A DNA stretch of 64,000 bases, taken from Tipula vernalis. Lineage: Eukaryota; Arthropoda; Insecta; Diptera; Tipulidae. Every line of letters starts with the position of its first letter. The stretch's first letter is position 1. A program made the translations under genes and the position numbers. Below the pieces are notes generated by a model that worked only from the letters and a program-made list of their open reading frames with translations, did no database searches and was not told the DNA's origin. Location of the stretch: the NCBI GenBank assembly GCA_958295665.1, contig OY282560.1, positions 206,754,420 to 206,818,419 of the forward strand, written 5' to 3'. Positions 1-9,136 of the stretch are shown here, one piece after another.

Positions 1-568
1 TCACCTCAAATTCACGAATAATTCTTTTTTAATAAATATTTTTTCCGTCTAGTACAACCACTTTCGAAAACCATGTTCGAATTTTTAATTGTTCTATTCA
101 ACGCAAATGTCGCATCGATCATACTTTTCGACATTGTCTTACAAAGTTGACAAACTTTTGACGTTTATAATGTCAACGTAAATCTTGTGTCGTGTGTACA
201 TTTTAATATTTAGGTAAGGTAATTTTAGTTTTAATTACATAGTATCTCATTAACTAATTATTAATTTTATCTAATTTTAGCTTGCTACTAATAGCAAATA
301 AACAGGAATAAGAATTTCCTTGATACAGGATATCGAAATTTGAGGTTATGTATACAAATGTTATTCTACTATATATAGGTTACAATAAATAATATAACTA
401 ATTTATTTCAGCGGCTGTTGCCTGATTTACAGAAGATGTCCGAACCATGGCTGATGTTGTACGCCCACACTTTATGTTTTAGGTTTGTTTTGATGAAAAT
501 GTTTCCGTTTTATTTTAGATTTATTTACAGCGGATGACGTAAACAGACAAGTAGTTTTGCTTCCGACA
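1..568 (-). repeat. 3' LTR of BEL-1, truncated by window edge
   Basis: It matches 7059-7626 almost exactly. On the minus strand it starts TGTCGGAAGC, and the inner boundary at 568 is shared with the other copy. Just inside it, the minus strand reads GTGTGGGAGTA, a short purine-rich stretch that could prime plus-strand synthesis. Confidence 0.93.
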
Positions 569-611
569 TACTCCCACACGTTAAGAGAATTAGGGACAAA
601 TTGTCTTAACA

Positions 612-3600
612 TTACACATGATTTGTAACTGGCAGTTGAATAAGTTTTATGACTAGTCGGATGAAGTCTCCATGTATTGTCTTTATTTTGACTACTCTCG
701 TTATATGATCTTTGCCGGGATAGGTTTCAGTAATCCGGCCCATCATCCACTTCATTGGAGGAAGGTTACTTTCTCTTATTAACACGACATCGTTGACGCC
801 AAATTTTGGTCCTTCTTTTCGCCACTTCGATCGTTGATTTAGTGTAGTTAAGTAGTCGTGGTGCCAACTTTTCCAAAACCCTTGGACTCGTTTTTGAATA
901 TTCTGCCACACGTTTAACTTATTTTCTGGAATGTGTTCAAGATCCGGTTCCGGAGTCGGTATCAATGGCTCACCAATCAAAAAATGCCCCGGTGTGAGGG
1001 CTTGTAACTCGTCTGGATCGTCGTATAATCGGCACAATGGTCGAGAGTTTAATATGGCCTCGATCTGGGTCATCATTGTAGTAAGCTCTTCAAACGTGAA
1101 AGTGACATTATTTGTGACCCTTTTTAAATGGAATTTCACCGATTTCACCGTCGCCTCCCATAATCCTCCGAAATGTGGAGCACTAGGGGGATTGAATCTG
1201 AATTGAATATTTTTCTGTAAGCAAAAATCATGAACATTATTAGAATTTTGTTGTTGAGCTAATTGTTTGGATAGTAGTTTAAGTGCGGAATTGCCCGATA
1301 CAAAATTTGAACCATTGTCACAACATATCAGTGAAGGTAGTCCCCGCCTAGCGATAAATCTGCATAATGCAGCAATAAACGACTCTGTGTCCAAGCTACT
1401 CACTACTTCGAGATGGACTGCTTTTACAGTTAAGCATACAAATACTGCAATATACGCTTTAACGACTGGGGCTTTGCGTAATTTACTAGTTTTCACTAAT
1501 ATCGGTCCTGCGTAATCCAAGCCACAATTATGGAATGGCCGATGTTGTGTTACCCGTTCTGTAGGTAAATCTCCCATTTTTTGCGGTGCTGAAATGGCTC
1601 TGTGTCGAATACAAGTAACACAGTTTTTTATTATGCGTTTTGTAGCATTACGAGCATCAAACATCCAAAATTTTAAACGAAGTGTGTTTAATACGAGTGA
1701 AACACCACCGTGCAAAACGTTGTGATGTATTTCCTTGATAATTAAATGATTCAACGGATGCCCGCGAGGTAATATGATTGGATGTTGAGAATTATATTTG
1801 AAATGCGAATTTTTTATGCGGCCACCTACTCTGAGTATACCGTCTGTATCGAGATAACTGTCTAACGAATTGAGTTTTGAATTAGCTGGAAGATTTTTAT
1901 TTTGGCATATCTTTGTTAATTCATCGTGGAATTTAGTACGTTGAACCGCACGAACAATTATTTTTTCTGCATGAGTTAGTTCCTTACTTTGCAAAGATCC
2001 GCGCACAACACGTTTTTCCCCATCGGATAAGCGACAAAATCGTAATACGTACACCATGGAACGTTTCAGTTTCAGGTATGATGAACATGAATTAATTAGT
2101 TTCTCAACTATACATTGGTGTGAAGTTGAGTTGATACATAATAGTGCGTTCGTTCTCGACTCGGTGACCATGGGATTATATTCTTTAATTAATATTTGAT
2201 GACTGGGCCAATTGAAAGGGTCCTGCTTGAGCCATATAGGGCCTTGCCACCATAACTCGGCCTGATGTAAACGCTCCGGATGTATACCTCTAGTGATTAA
2301 ATCCGCTGGATTCTGCTTGCTGGGTACATAACGCCACTGTTGAGCAGGAATGATGTCTAAAATAGTTGCCGTACGATTCGCCACGAAAGTTTTCCATCGT
2401 CTAGGAATATCCGATAACCAATGCAGCACAATAGTTGAATCACTCCATGCATAGACTTCAATGGGACTCTCTGAGAATAATTCCCTCTTAATGAGCTGTA
2501 CTAATTTTGCCAAAACATAAGCGCCGCACAATTCCAATCTCGGCAAGCATACCTGCTTTATTGGTGCTACTTTGCCCTTAGAGCTGATTAATTGGGTACT
2601 GATTCTGCCGTCCTTACCGATTGCCCTTATGTATACCACCGACCCGTATGCCTTCTCGGAGGCGTCACAAAACGCGTGTATTTGTAGTTCGTGTAATCCC
2701 GCGGGAATAAACTGATGGTAACATCGTTGAATTTCAATTTTGTTTAAATGTGTGAGTCCGTGGTAGGCTGATTGAAACTCTTCATTGATTTCCTGTGTCA
2801 AGGGCGTGTCCCAATCTAAGTGTGCAACCGAAAGCTTCTGAATAATAAGCTTGAATATCATTACCGTTGGCGCGAGCCAGCCGAGCGGATCGTATAGCTT
2901 TGAAATTTCGGATAAAACTTTTCGTTTCGTCCAAATATTAATCCTTAATAATTGCGTCTGAAAGGTGAATGTATCTGTGGATGAATTCCATATAATACCA
3001 AGGGTTCTTGCGGCTTCGTTCTCTTCCAAGAGTTTATATTTATTTGTTGTTTCGTCTTGTTGGAAAGATTGTAAAATCCTCGTTGAGTTTGATCTCCATT
3101 TACGTAGGTGAAATCCGTGATGATCTAACAAATTTACGATTTCAGTTTTCAGATTTAGGGCAGCTTCTCCTGAATCGGCGCCTGAAAGAAGATCGTCAAT
3201 ATATATGTCGTTCACAATTGCATTTGACGCCTTCGGGAATTTGATTTTATTGTCATCAGCAATTTGATGCAGTGATCGGACCGCTAAAAATGGTGAACAG
3301 TTAACTCCATAAGTTATAGTTAGTAATTTATAAATTTCTATAGCTTTCTTTGGATCGTCCCGAAACAGTATTAATTGATAATTACAATCTTTGTCGCTAA
3401 CGCTTATTTGCCGGTACATCTTTTCGATGTCGGCCACAAATACCACTCGATGCATCCGAAAGCGTAACAAGATTGTATATAAGTCCCTTTGAATTTTTGG
3501 ACCAACGTGAAGTATGTCATTTAAAGATACGGAGTTCGAGGTTTTACATGACGCGTCGAATACTACACGCATTTTTGTAGTACTGCTTGTTTCCTTGTAG

Positions 3601-4625
3601 ACTCCATGGTGTGGCATGAAGTAACGCATATCATCATCGTTTGGAATTTGTGACCATTCGACTTTCTTCATTTGATTTAGGTTGAGATATTCTTCCATGA
3701 AGTCGATATATTCCTTCCTGAATGCTGCGTTCTTCGAAAACTTCCGTTCCATGGCTAAGAGACGACATTTCGCGTTCACGTATGAGTTTCCCAATATTGG
3801 TCGAGGGGAAATAAATGGTAATCTTACTTGGAATCGATTATCAGTCGTTTTTGTTGTTGTTGCAGCGTATACAGTTTCACAATGATGTTTATTTGCGTTT
3901 GTATCTATCGCCGTTGGAAGCTCTTCCACTTCCCAGAAACGTTTAATTAACTCATTTAGGCCATCTTGCTGCACTTCTACTGCACTGATCATTAGTGTTG
4001 TCCTTCGCTTCACTTGAATTGATGATCCCATGCTACCTGCCACTAGCCACCCAAAATGTGATTGATACAATGTTGGTAATCCGGGAATATTTATCCGTTG
4101 ACTTCCCACAATCTCAAAAAACTGTTCTGCTCCAATCAGGATATCGACTGGACTTGCTTCATTAAAAGTGGGATCAGCAAGTTTGTATTCCTTCAATTCG
4201 TTAAATCCTTCCACGCAAAAAGTAGTCTCAGGTATTTTTGTTGAAATAGACTTTATAATCTGAGACGTTAAAATGATGGAATAATTTGGATCACATCTTG
4301 ATTGAATAACCAATGTTGTGCTTCCCTTAGTATTGCCAACATATGCGGATGCTAAACCGACGACACGGATGTTGGACTTGGTTCTTTCCAGTCCCAGACG
4401 TTTGACTAGAGACTCAGTAACAAAGACACACTGGGAACCTGAGTCCAGAAGTACTCGAGCTTTGACATATTCACCACTGCGTGTTTTTATATTTACTATA
4501 GCAGTGGGTAACATTATACACGTGGTCGTCTGAAATTGGTGAGGGGCATCATTTGACAATAAATAGTTTTGTGTTGACAGTGCTTCAGATGGTCGATGAA
4601 AATTGTCCGGAACGACCTTTGGCAA
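612..4625 (-). CDS. pol: BEL-1 Pol: aspartic protease, RT, RNase H, integrase
   Basis: An open frame of about 1337 residues. Order: retropepsin with LLDSGSQ near residue 60; BEL-type RT with VVFDAS, FVADIEKMYRQ and the catalytic YIDDLLSG; RNase H with FCDASEKAYG and AWSDST; integrase with an HHCC zinc-binding segment, then DYAGP, CCDNGSNF and PHFGGLWEA, giving the D, D and E of the catalytic triad. No key residue is missing. The first codon here is TTG, so it is unlikely to be a true start. The frame stays open upstream to about 4817, overlapping gag by some 180 bp in the -1 register. Gag-Pol would need a -1 frameshift or repair of a one-base indel, since BEL elements usually have one ORF. 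Confidence 0.93.
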   Translation of the reverse strand: MPKVVPDNFHRPSEALSTQNYLLSNDAPHQFQTTTCIMLPTAIVNIKTRSGEYVKARVLLDSGSQCVFVTESLVKRLGLERTKSNIRVVGLASAYVGNTKGSTTLVIQSRCDPNYSIILTSQIIKSISTKIPETTFCVEGFNELKEYKLADPTFNEASPVDILIGAEQFFEIVGSQRINIPGLPTLYQSHFGWLVAGSMGSSIQVKRRTTLMISAVEVQQDGLNELIKRFWEVEELPTAIDTNANKHHCETVYAATTTKTTDNRFQVRLPFISPRPILGNSYVNAKCRLLAMERKFSKNAAFRKEYIDFMEEYLNLNQMKKVEWSQIPNDDDMRYFMPHHGVYKETSSTTKMRVVFDASCKTSNSVSLNDILHVGPKIQRDLYTILLRFRMHRVVFVADIEKMYRQISVSDKDCNYQLILFRDDPKKAIEIYKLLTITYGVNCSPFLAVRSLHQIADDNKIKFPKASNAIVNDIYIDDLLSGADSGEAALNLKTEIVNLLDHHGFHLRKWRSNSTRILQSFQQDETTNKYKLLEENEAARTLGIIWNSSTDTFTFQTQLLRINIWTKRKVLSEISKLYDPLGWLAPTVMIFKLIIQKLSVAHLDWDTPLTQEINEEFQSAYHGLTHLNKIEIQRCYHQFIPAGLHELQIHAFCDASEKAYGSVVYIRAIGKDGRISTQLISSKGKVAPIKQVCLPRLELCGAYVLAKLVQLIKRELFSESPIEVYAWSDSTIVLHWLSDIPRRWKTFVANRTATILDIIPAQQWRYVPSKQNPADLITRGIHPERLHQAELWWQGPIWLKQDPFNWPSHQILIKEYNPMVTESRTNALLCINSTSHQCIVEKLINSCSSYLKLKRSMVYVLRFCRLSDGEKRVVRGSLQSKELTHAEKIIVRAVQRTKFHDELTKICQNKNLPANSKLNSLDSYLDTDGILRVGGRIKNSHFKYNSQHPIILPRGHPLNHLIIKEIHHNVLHGGVSLVLNTLRLKFWMFDARNATKRIIKNCVTCIRHRAISAPQKMGDLPTERVTQHRPFHNCGLDYAGPILVKTSKLRKAPVVKAYIAVFVCLTVKAVHLEVVSSLDTESFIAALCRFIARRGLPSLICCDNGSNFVSGNSALKLLSKQLAQQQNSNNVHDFCLQKNIQFRFNPPSAPHFGGLWEATVKSVKFHLKRVTNNVTFTFEELTTMMTQIEAILNSRPLCRLYDDPDELQALTPGHFLIGEPLIPTPEPDLEHIPENKLNVWQNIQKRVQGFWKSWHHDYLTTLNQRSKWRKEGPKFGVNDVVLIRESNLPPMKWMMGRITETYPGKDHITRVVKIKTIHGDFIRLVIKLIQLPVTNHV

Positions 4626-4636
4626 TAACGATTGAA

Positions 4637-6040
4637 TTACACTGCTCTTTGACGGTATGTTACTCGATGACTGCAGATTACTAGTTGATTGTAGGTTACT
4701 AGTTGATTGTAGGTTACTAGTTGATTGTAGATTCCTAGTTGAATGTAGATTACTAGCTGATTGATTAAGATAGCTGGTTGTGAATTTGTGTGTGCTGTTA
4801 GTACGGCTGGATTCGAGTCAATAAATACGGAGTTGGCGACGATTTGTGAAGTGTGTAACAACGAATGATGCCTTCTTCGACAGATTAAACAGGAAGTTCT
4901 AGCGAAGCATTTATTAGCTGAATGTCCCTTCCTTAGACAGTTGTGGCACAGACGATTCTCGTTCACTATTGTAATTCGTTCCTCCACTTTGCTATTCCGA
5001 AATGTTGGACATTTGTACAACAGATGATCTTCCTTGCACGCATAGCAGATTTTTGGTGATGACTGATTCGGTGATGATTGCTCTACTAAAAATGATTTAG
5101 TTGCTGCGGTTGTATACGTCCTTCTGTCTTGAATATTACACGATTCCAGTGTATCACATCGGGTATTTAAAAATTTCAAAAATTCGTTGAATGATGGATG
5201 CAAATTACTTACAGAATCTCGTGCCCACAGTTGTTTCGTTTCCGTATCGACCTTTTGTAGCAGTATATGTATGAGCCAGGGATCTCGTGACTCTTCCTGT
5301 GTACCGAGGCTTCGTAAGGCGCGAATTGTTTCATCTGACTGGTCGTAGAGTCGACGCAGCTCTCGATGATTTGCATTTTTACACGACCTTTGATCTAAGA
5401 ACGACTGGATCAATGTAGATATAATTGGTTTCGGTTTGTCGTAACGCTCTTCTAGTTTGTGCCATGCTTCCTCGTAATTCTGATCGGTGGTCGTTATATG
5501 ACTTAATAACCCAGCAGCTTCCCCACGAAGTAGACTCTTCAACTGTTGTAACTTCTGTGAGTTTTTCAAATTTGGATGGTCGTGAACAGCATTAACGTAA
5601 AGGTCTCTAAAAGAGGGCCACAACTTATAATCACCGCTGAATGGTTCAATATTAATTTTCGGCAACTTTAATGCTGTTGTTGCATTCATTGATTCGTAGA
5701 ACGTCTTTTGCTGCGTTACGAAGTTCTCCAGCGTCTCGTTGAGTTCCTCGCCAGTCTGCTTAGTTGCCATTTTTATTCCCGTGCGTTTGACCAAAGCATC
5801 TTCCAACCGTGCTCGAGTTTCATAATATTGTTCTGTGAATTTTGCCGTCAGTGATTCATAGTTAGCATATGCTTGGAGCGATAATTCGATATCATTGAAC
5901 TCATCATGATGTTTTATTAAATCTGTTAAGCGTGGTCGAATAGCGTTCTCTGTAGTTGCATCATCAATTTTCTTCGCAAACCCACCAATGGCTTCCAGCT
6001 GATTGATTATACGATTTAGAATCCTAATTTCGCGATCCAT
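4637..6040 (-). CDS. gag: BEL-1 Gag with zinc knuckles
   Basis: A 467-residue ORF starting at an ATG at 6040. The N-terminal half is helical. A DUF1759-type Gag core includes the motif INIEPFSGDYKLWPSF near residue 130, common to BEL/Pao Gag. Three cysteine-histidine motifs follow: CYACKEDHLLYKC, CHNCLRKGHSANKC (a standard CX2CX4HX4C knuckle) and CLICRRRHHSLLH. The last residues are a short tandem repeat in which YNQLVT recurs; this comes from the DNA repeat at 4678-4760. The ORF ends 11 bp before the listed Pol start and is in a different frame. The protein would coat RNA in the particle. Confidence 0.9.
   Translation of the reverse strand: MDREIRILNRIINQLEAIGGFAKKIDDATTENAIRPRLTDLIKHHDEFNDIELSLQAYANYESLTAKFTEQYYETRARLEDALVKRTGIKMATKQTGEELNETLENFVTQQKTFYESMNATTALKLPKINIEPFSGDYKLWPSFRDLYVNAVHDHPNLKNSQKLQQLKSLLRGEAAGLLSHITTTDQNYEEAWHKLEERYDKPKPIISTLIQSFLDQRSCKNANHRELRRLYDQSDETIRALRSLGTQEESRDPWLIHILLQKVDTETKQLWARDSVSNLHPSFNEFLKFLNTRCDTLESCNIQDRRTYTTAATKSFLVEQSSPNQSSPKICYACKEDHLLYKCPTFRNSKVEERITIVNENRLCHNCLRKGHSANKCFARTSCLICRRRHHSLLHTSQIVANSVFIDSNPAVLTAHTNSQPAILINQLVIYIQLGIYNQLVTYNQLVTYNQLVICSHRVTYRQRAV
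4678..4760. repeat. 18-bp tandem repeat across the gag/pol overlap
   Basis: About four to five copies of a unit reading TTACTAGTTGATTGTAGG on the plus strand, the last ones degenerate. Both the gag frame and the -1 pol frame stay open through it, because the unit is a multiple of three. Confidence 0.85.
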
Positions 6041-6883
6041 AATGGATACGTTCCCTTGACTTTCGACTTTAACAAATTTAACGTTTTATTGACTCGAACC
6101 AAACCGCTATACAGACACTGCACTATATTCCGTATTATATCCAATTCGCACCACTAATTACATATTTTATATTTTTGACTCGTTCGTAATTAAATCTACT
6201 TTCCTTTTCCCGCAACAAACGCAAATATCAAATATATAAATATAGATTTGGATTTAATATAAAATGTACAGAATAAATATGGACAAGAAGAAATTACACA
6301 AGAATTTACTGTCCCAGCGTTTCAGAATAAACGCGTGTAAATTAATTACAACAAACCAAAAATGGCTGCTTAGATGATTATTTAACAATATGGCGCACTA
6401 TTTCAACTGCGTGGTTTCGATTCTTTTTACGGACGAGAAAACTGGACACTGAATAAATATGCACAACGTTAAACGAAAAAAATCTGTGAATTAACTACCC
6501 GTTTAATATATATAATCCAGCGTTTCACTTGTACATACATGTACTATGTTACAAAAACCCAAAATGGCTACTTAGCTGAATGTTTGTATATGAGTAGTGA
6601 TTAAAACTACGATTAAGATTCGACGTACCCGCAAAATTAACAAATTAGTATGAACAACGTATGATGGTATCACCCACGAATAACTACCCGTTTAATTAGT
6701 TAAATAATTCAGCGTATCAACGTTTATATAAATAATAAACAAATAAAAAAACACAAGGCTACTTAGCTGAATGTATGAGTAGTGTTGATTGTTGAACATG
6801 CGTCCTTTTGTCCCCTCTCGATAAGTAACTGGAAACTTCTAGTAGATGTATTTTAATTTTTCCAAATACAAGTGATTCCCAAT
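6041..6883 (-). other. BEL-1 5' leader with degenerate internal repeats
   Basis: No ORF. Three related blocks can be seen at about 6308-6390, 6492-6602 and 6681-6791. They share a CAGCGTTTCA-like core followed by GGCTACTTAGCTGAATG and GAGTAGTG, and two of them share ACTACCCGTTTAAT. Possible roles are RNA packaging or enhancer repeats; this is inference. Confidence 0.6.
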
Positions 6884-6901
6884 TCCCGGGTTTCGGCACC
6901 A
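6884..6901 (-). promoter_or_regulatory. BEL-1 primer-binding site, tRNA-Phe
   Basis: The plus strand reads TCCCGGGTTTCGGCACCA, the 3' end of insect tRNA-Phe including CCA. The complementary site therefore lies a few bases inside the 5' LTR, as expected for minus-strand priming. Confidence 0.85.
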
Positions 6902-6907
6902 AAAATA

Positions 6908-7626
6908 TGTATGAATTCAATACACAAACATATAATAACTCACGTAAAATAAAACAAAAACTTTTATTTTTTGAAGCACGTTATAATTCTTATAGAATTA
7001 TTAAAATTTATTTTATTAATTTCCTTTTATTTTACATACTAAAACTAGGCACGTCTTATCACCTCAAATTCACGAATAATTCTTTTTTAATAAATATTTT
7101 TTCCGTCTAGTACAACCACTTTCGAAAACCATGTTCGAATTTTTAATTGTTCTATTCAACGCAAATGTCGCATCGATCATACTTTTCGACATTGTCTTAC
7201 AAAGTTGACAAACTTTTGACGTTTATAATGTCAACGTAAATCTTGTGTCGTGTGTACATTTTAATATTTAGGTAAGGTAATTTTAGTTTTAATTACATAG
7301 TATCTCATTAACTAATTATTAATTTTATCTAATTTTAGCTTGCTACTAATAGCAAATAAACAGGAATAAGAATTTCCTTGATACAGGATATCGAAATTTG
7401 AGGTTATGTATACAAATGTTATTCTACTATATATAGGTTACCATAAATAATATAACTAATTTATTTCAGCGGCTGTTGCCTGATTTACAGAAGATGTCCG
7501 AACCATGGCTGATGTTGTACGCCCACACTTTATATTTTAGGTTTGTTTTGATGAAAATGTTTCCGTTTTATTTTAGATTTATTTACAGCGGATGACGTAA
7601 ACAGACAAGTAGTTTTGCTTCCGACA
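6908..7626 (-). repeat. 5' LTR of BEL-1
   Basis: About 719 bp. It starts TGTCGG on the minus strand. The outer end at 7626 is fixed by comparison with the copy at 561-568. The inner end (6908 or 6912) is inferred from the nearest TG before the primer site. An AT-rich tract covers 6908-7060. Confidence 0.88.
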
Positions 7627-7726
7627 GCTTCAACCGAACAACCACGACGAAGAGTTAAAAAAAAGTTGCAGGAAATATTGTGCGATAAATACTTCGAGCA
7701 AAAGAAAGAGAGGCATCACTTCGAGC

Positions 7727-7739
7727 AAAAGAAAGAGAG
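7727..7739. repeat. Target site duplication, left copy, of Jockey-type LINE
   Basis: AAAAGAAAGAGAG here recurs at 11879-11891 just after the LINE's A-tail. The exact left edge is blurred by the A-run. Confidence 0.75.
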
Positions 7740-7961
7740 AGGGGTAAGGGGCGCCGGTTTAGATGGTATTATTATTTTAGCCCAAATGCCAACCTCACCT
7801 GCACGTGGTACTTCCTGCTAATTAACTAACGAGGCTCTGGCGACCGAGATACGGCGGAATAACCGACTACCGAGAACATAGCAAATGATGTTCTCTTCAA
7901 TGACCCACTACCAACTTGTACTGGTTAGGTTGGTAGTTAATACATAACCAGTTTTAAAGCA

Positions 7962-9135
7962 ATGAATACAACGCAAAAAGGAAACAGTACCCCAGGTGGT
8001 AAACCAACTACCCAGTTGGCTAATCCACCCTCTTACGAGGCTGGCTCAATGGATTCTGGGGTGAGCCAATCATTGCTAAACCCATTCGAAAGAGGTTCAA
8101 TGTTGTTAAGATCACCAAACCATCATACTAACTCTGCAAATCAGCAGAAAGACGAAAACGCTGAACTCTGTCGAAAACTCAGTGAAGTAGATGTACTTTT
8201 AACCCAACTAAGAAGCGAAATTGAAAAACTAAAAAAAGAAAATGAAGAATTAAAGAAGCCCAAACCAATGGAGATTTCTGAAAACCCGCTAACTTGTTAT
8301 AATGAAACAAGTACTCACACCAGCTATAACAATGAGTTCCATACTGATGAAGAGTTTCTCATGAGAGAAACAGATTGGGTACTGAAAAGGAAGAAAAGAC
8401 CTACCAAAAAACGAAAAGCAGAATTCTCGCCTAAAGTTGGAGATCATTCGCAAGCTAATGTATTAGTAACTGGTGATACTAATACCAAACGAGCTCACCA
8501 GCAACAGCAACAAAATCGGCAACAAAAGGTTGTACCGAAAGAAAAGGCGCCTCCGCCAATTAATGTAATCGGCATAACAGAATTTGCTAGCATACAATCT
8601 TTAATGAAATCAGTGACAGCTAAGGAATATAGAGTAGTGTCACTAAACAATAACGTGTGGAAAATCAATACACTGGATTCCGATACCTATAGAGCTCTAG
8701 CAACAAAGCTCAATGCGGAAGGTAAAGAATGGTTCACATACGAAGATAAAAACGAACGCGCAATAAAGGTTATGGCCAGAGGCCTTCATCCAACGTGTAC
8801 GAAGGAGGACATAATTGAGGACCTAAAGGCAAGAGATCTGCAAATAGAAGATGCAGTAAACATCCTAAAACGAGAGAGAGGTGAGAACAATCAAGTCAAA
8901 AAAGGGGGCTTCCACTCTTCATGCTTACGTTTAACAAAAGGGAGAAAGTTGAAAACATCTTCAACATCAAAGCAATTCTCAATATGAGGGTTAAAATAGA
9001 AACCTTGAAAGGATTTGTCGAAGCATAGAAGCCATAAATATAAGGCTAGCAAAGCAAGAACGTGGTCTAGAAGCTTTATATAAGCGTCTAGATATGCATC
9101 AAACCTTGAACGAGGCAACAGCACTCATATACTAA
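7962..9135 (+). pseudogene. Jockey-type ORF1 (Gag-like), zinc knuckles deleted
   Basis: Starts with an ATG at 7962 and is open for 341 residues to 8987. It has a short coiled-coil (LRSEIEKLKKENEELKK, about residues 84-105), a basic patch (KRKKRPTKKRKA) and the conserved RNA-binding region with VMARGLHP typical of Jockey ORF1. After about residue 300 the frame shifts, and the family-like sequence resumes in another frame (FNIKAILNMRVKIETL). The CCHC zinc-knuckle block expected next is missing. A final in-frame piece (RLAKQERGLEALYKRLDMHQ) ends at TAA 9133-9135, one base before the ORF2 ATG. Confidence 0.8.
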
Positions 9136-9136
9136 A

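Larger units (their letters stand above)
1..7626 (-). mobile_element. BEL/Pao LTR retrotransposon (BEL-1), minus strand, young
   Basis: The internal region is complete: gag, then protease, RT, RNase H and integrase, all on the minus strand. The sequence from position 1 is the same as that from 7059, so the left copy is the 3' LTR with its outer 151 bp or so outside the window. The LTR copies differ at only two or so sites over 568 bp, so insertion was recent. The catalytic motifs of protease, RT and integrase are all visible. The element lies inside the coding frame of a Harbinger-associated gene (see 7627-12027). The target duplication cannot be checked because the left flank is off-window. 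Confidence 0.95.
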
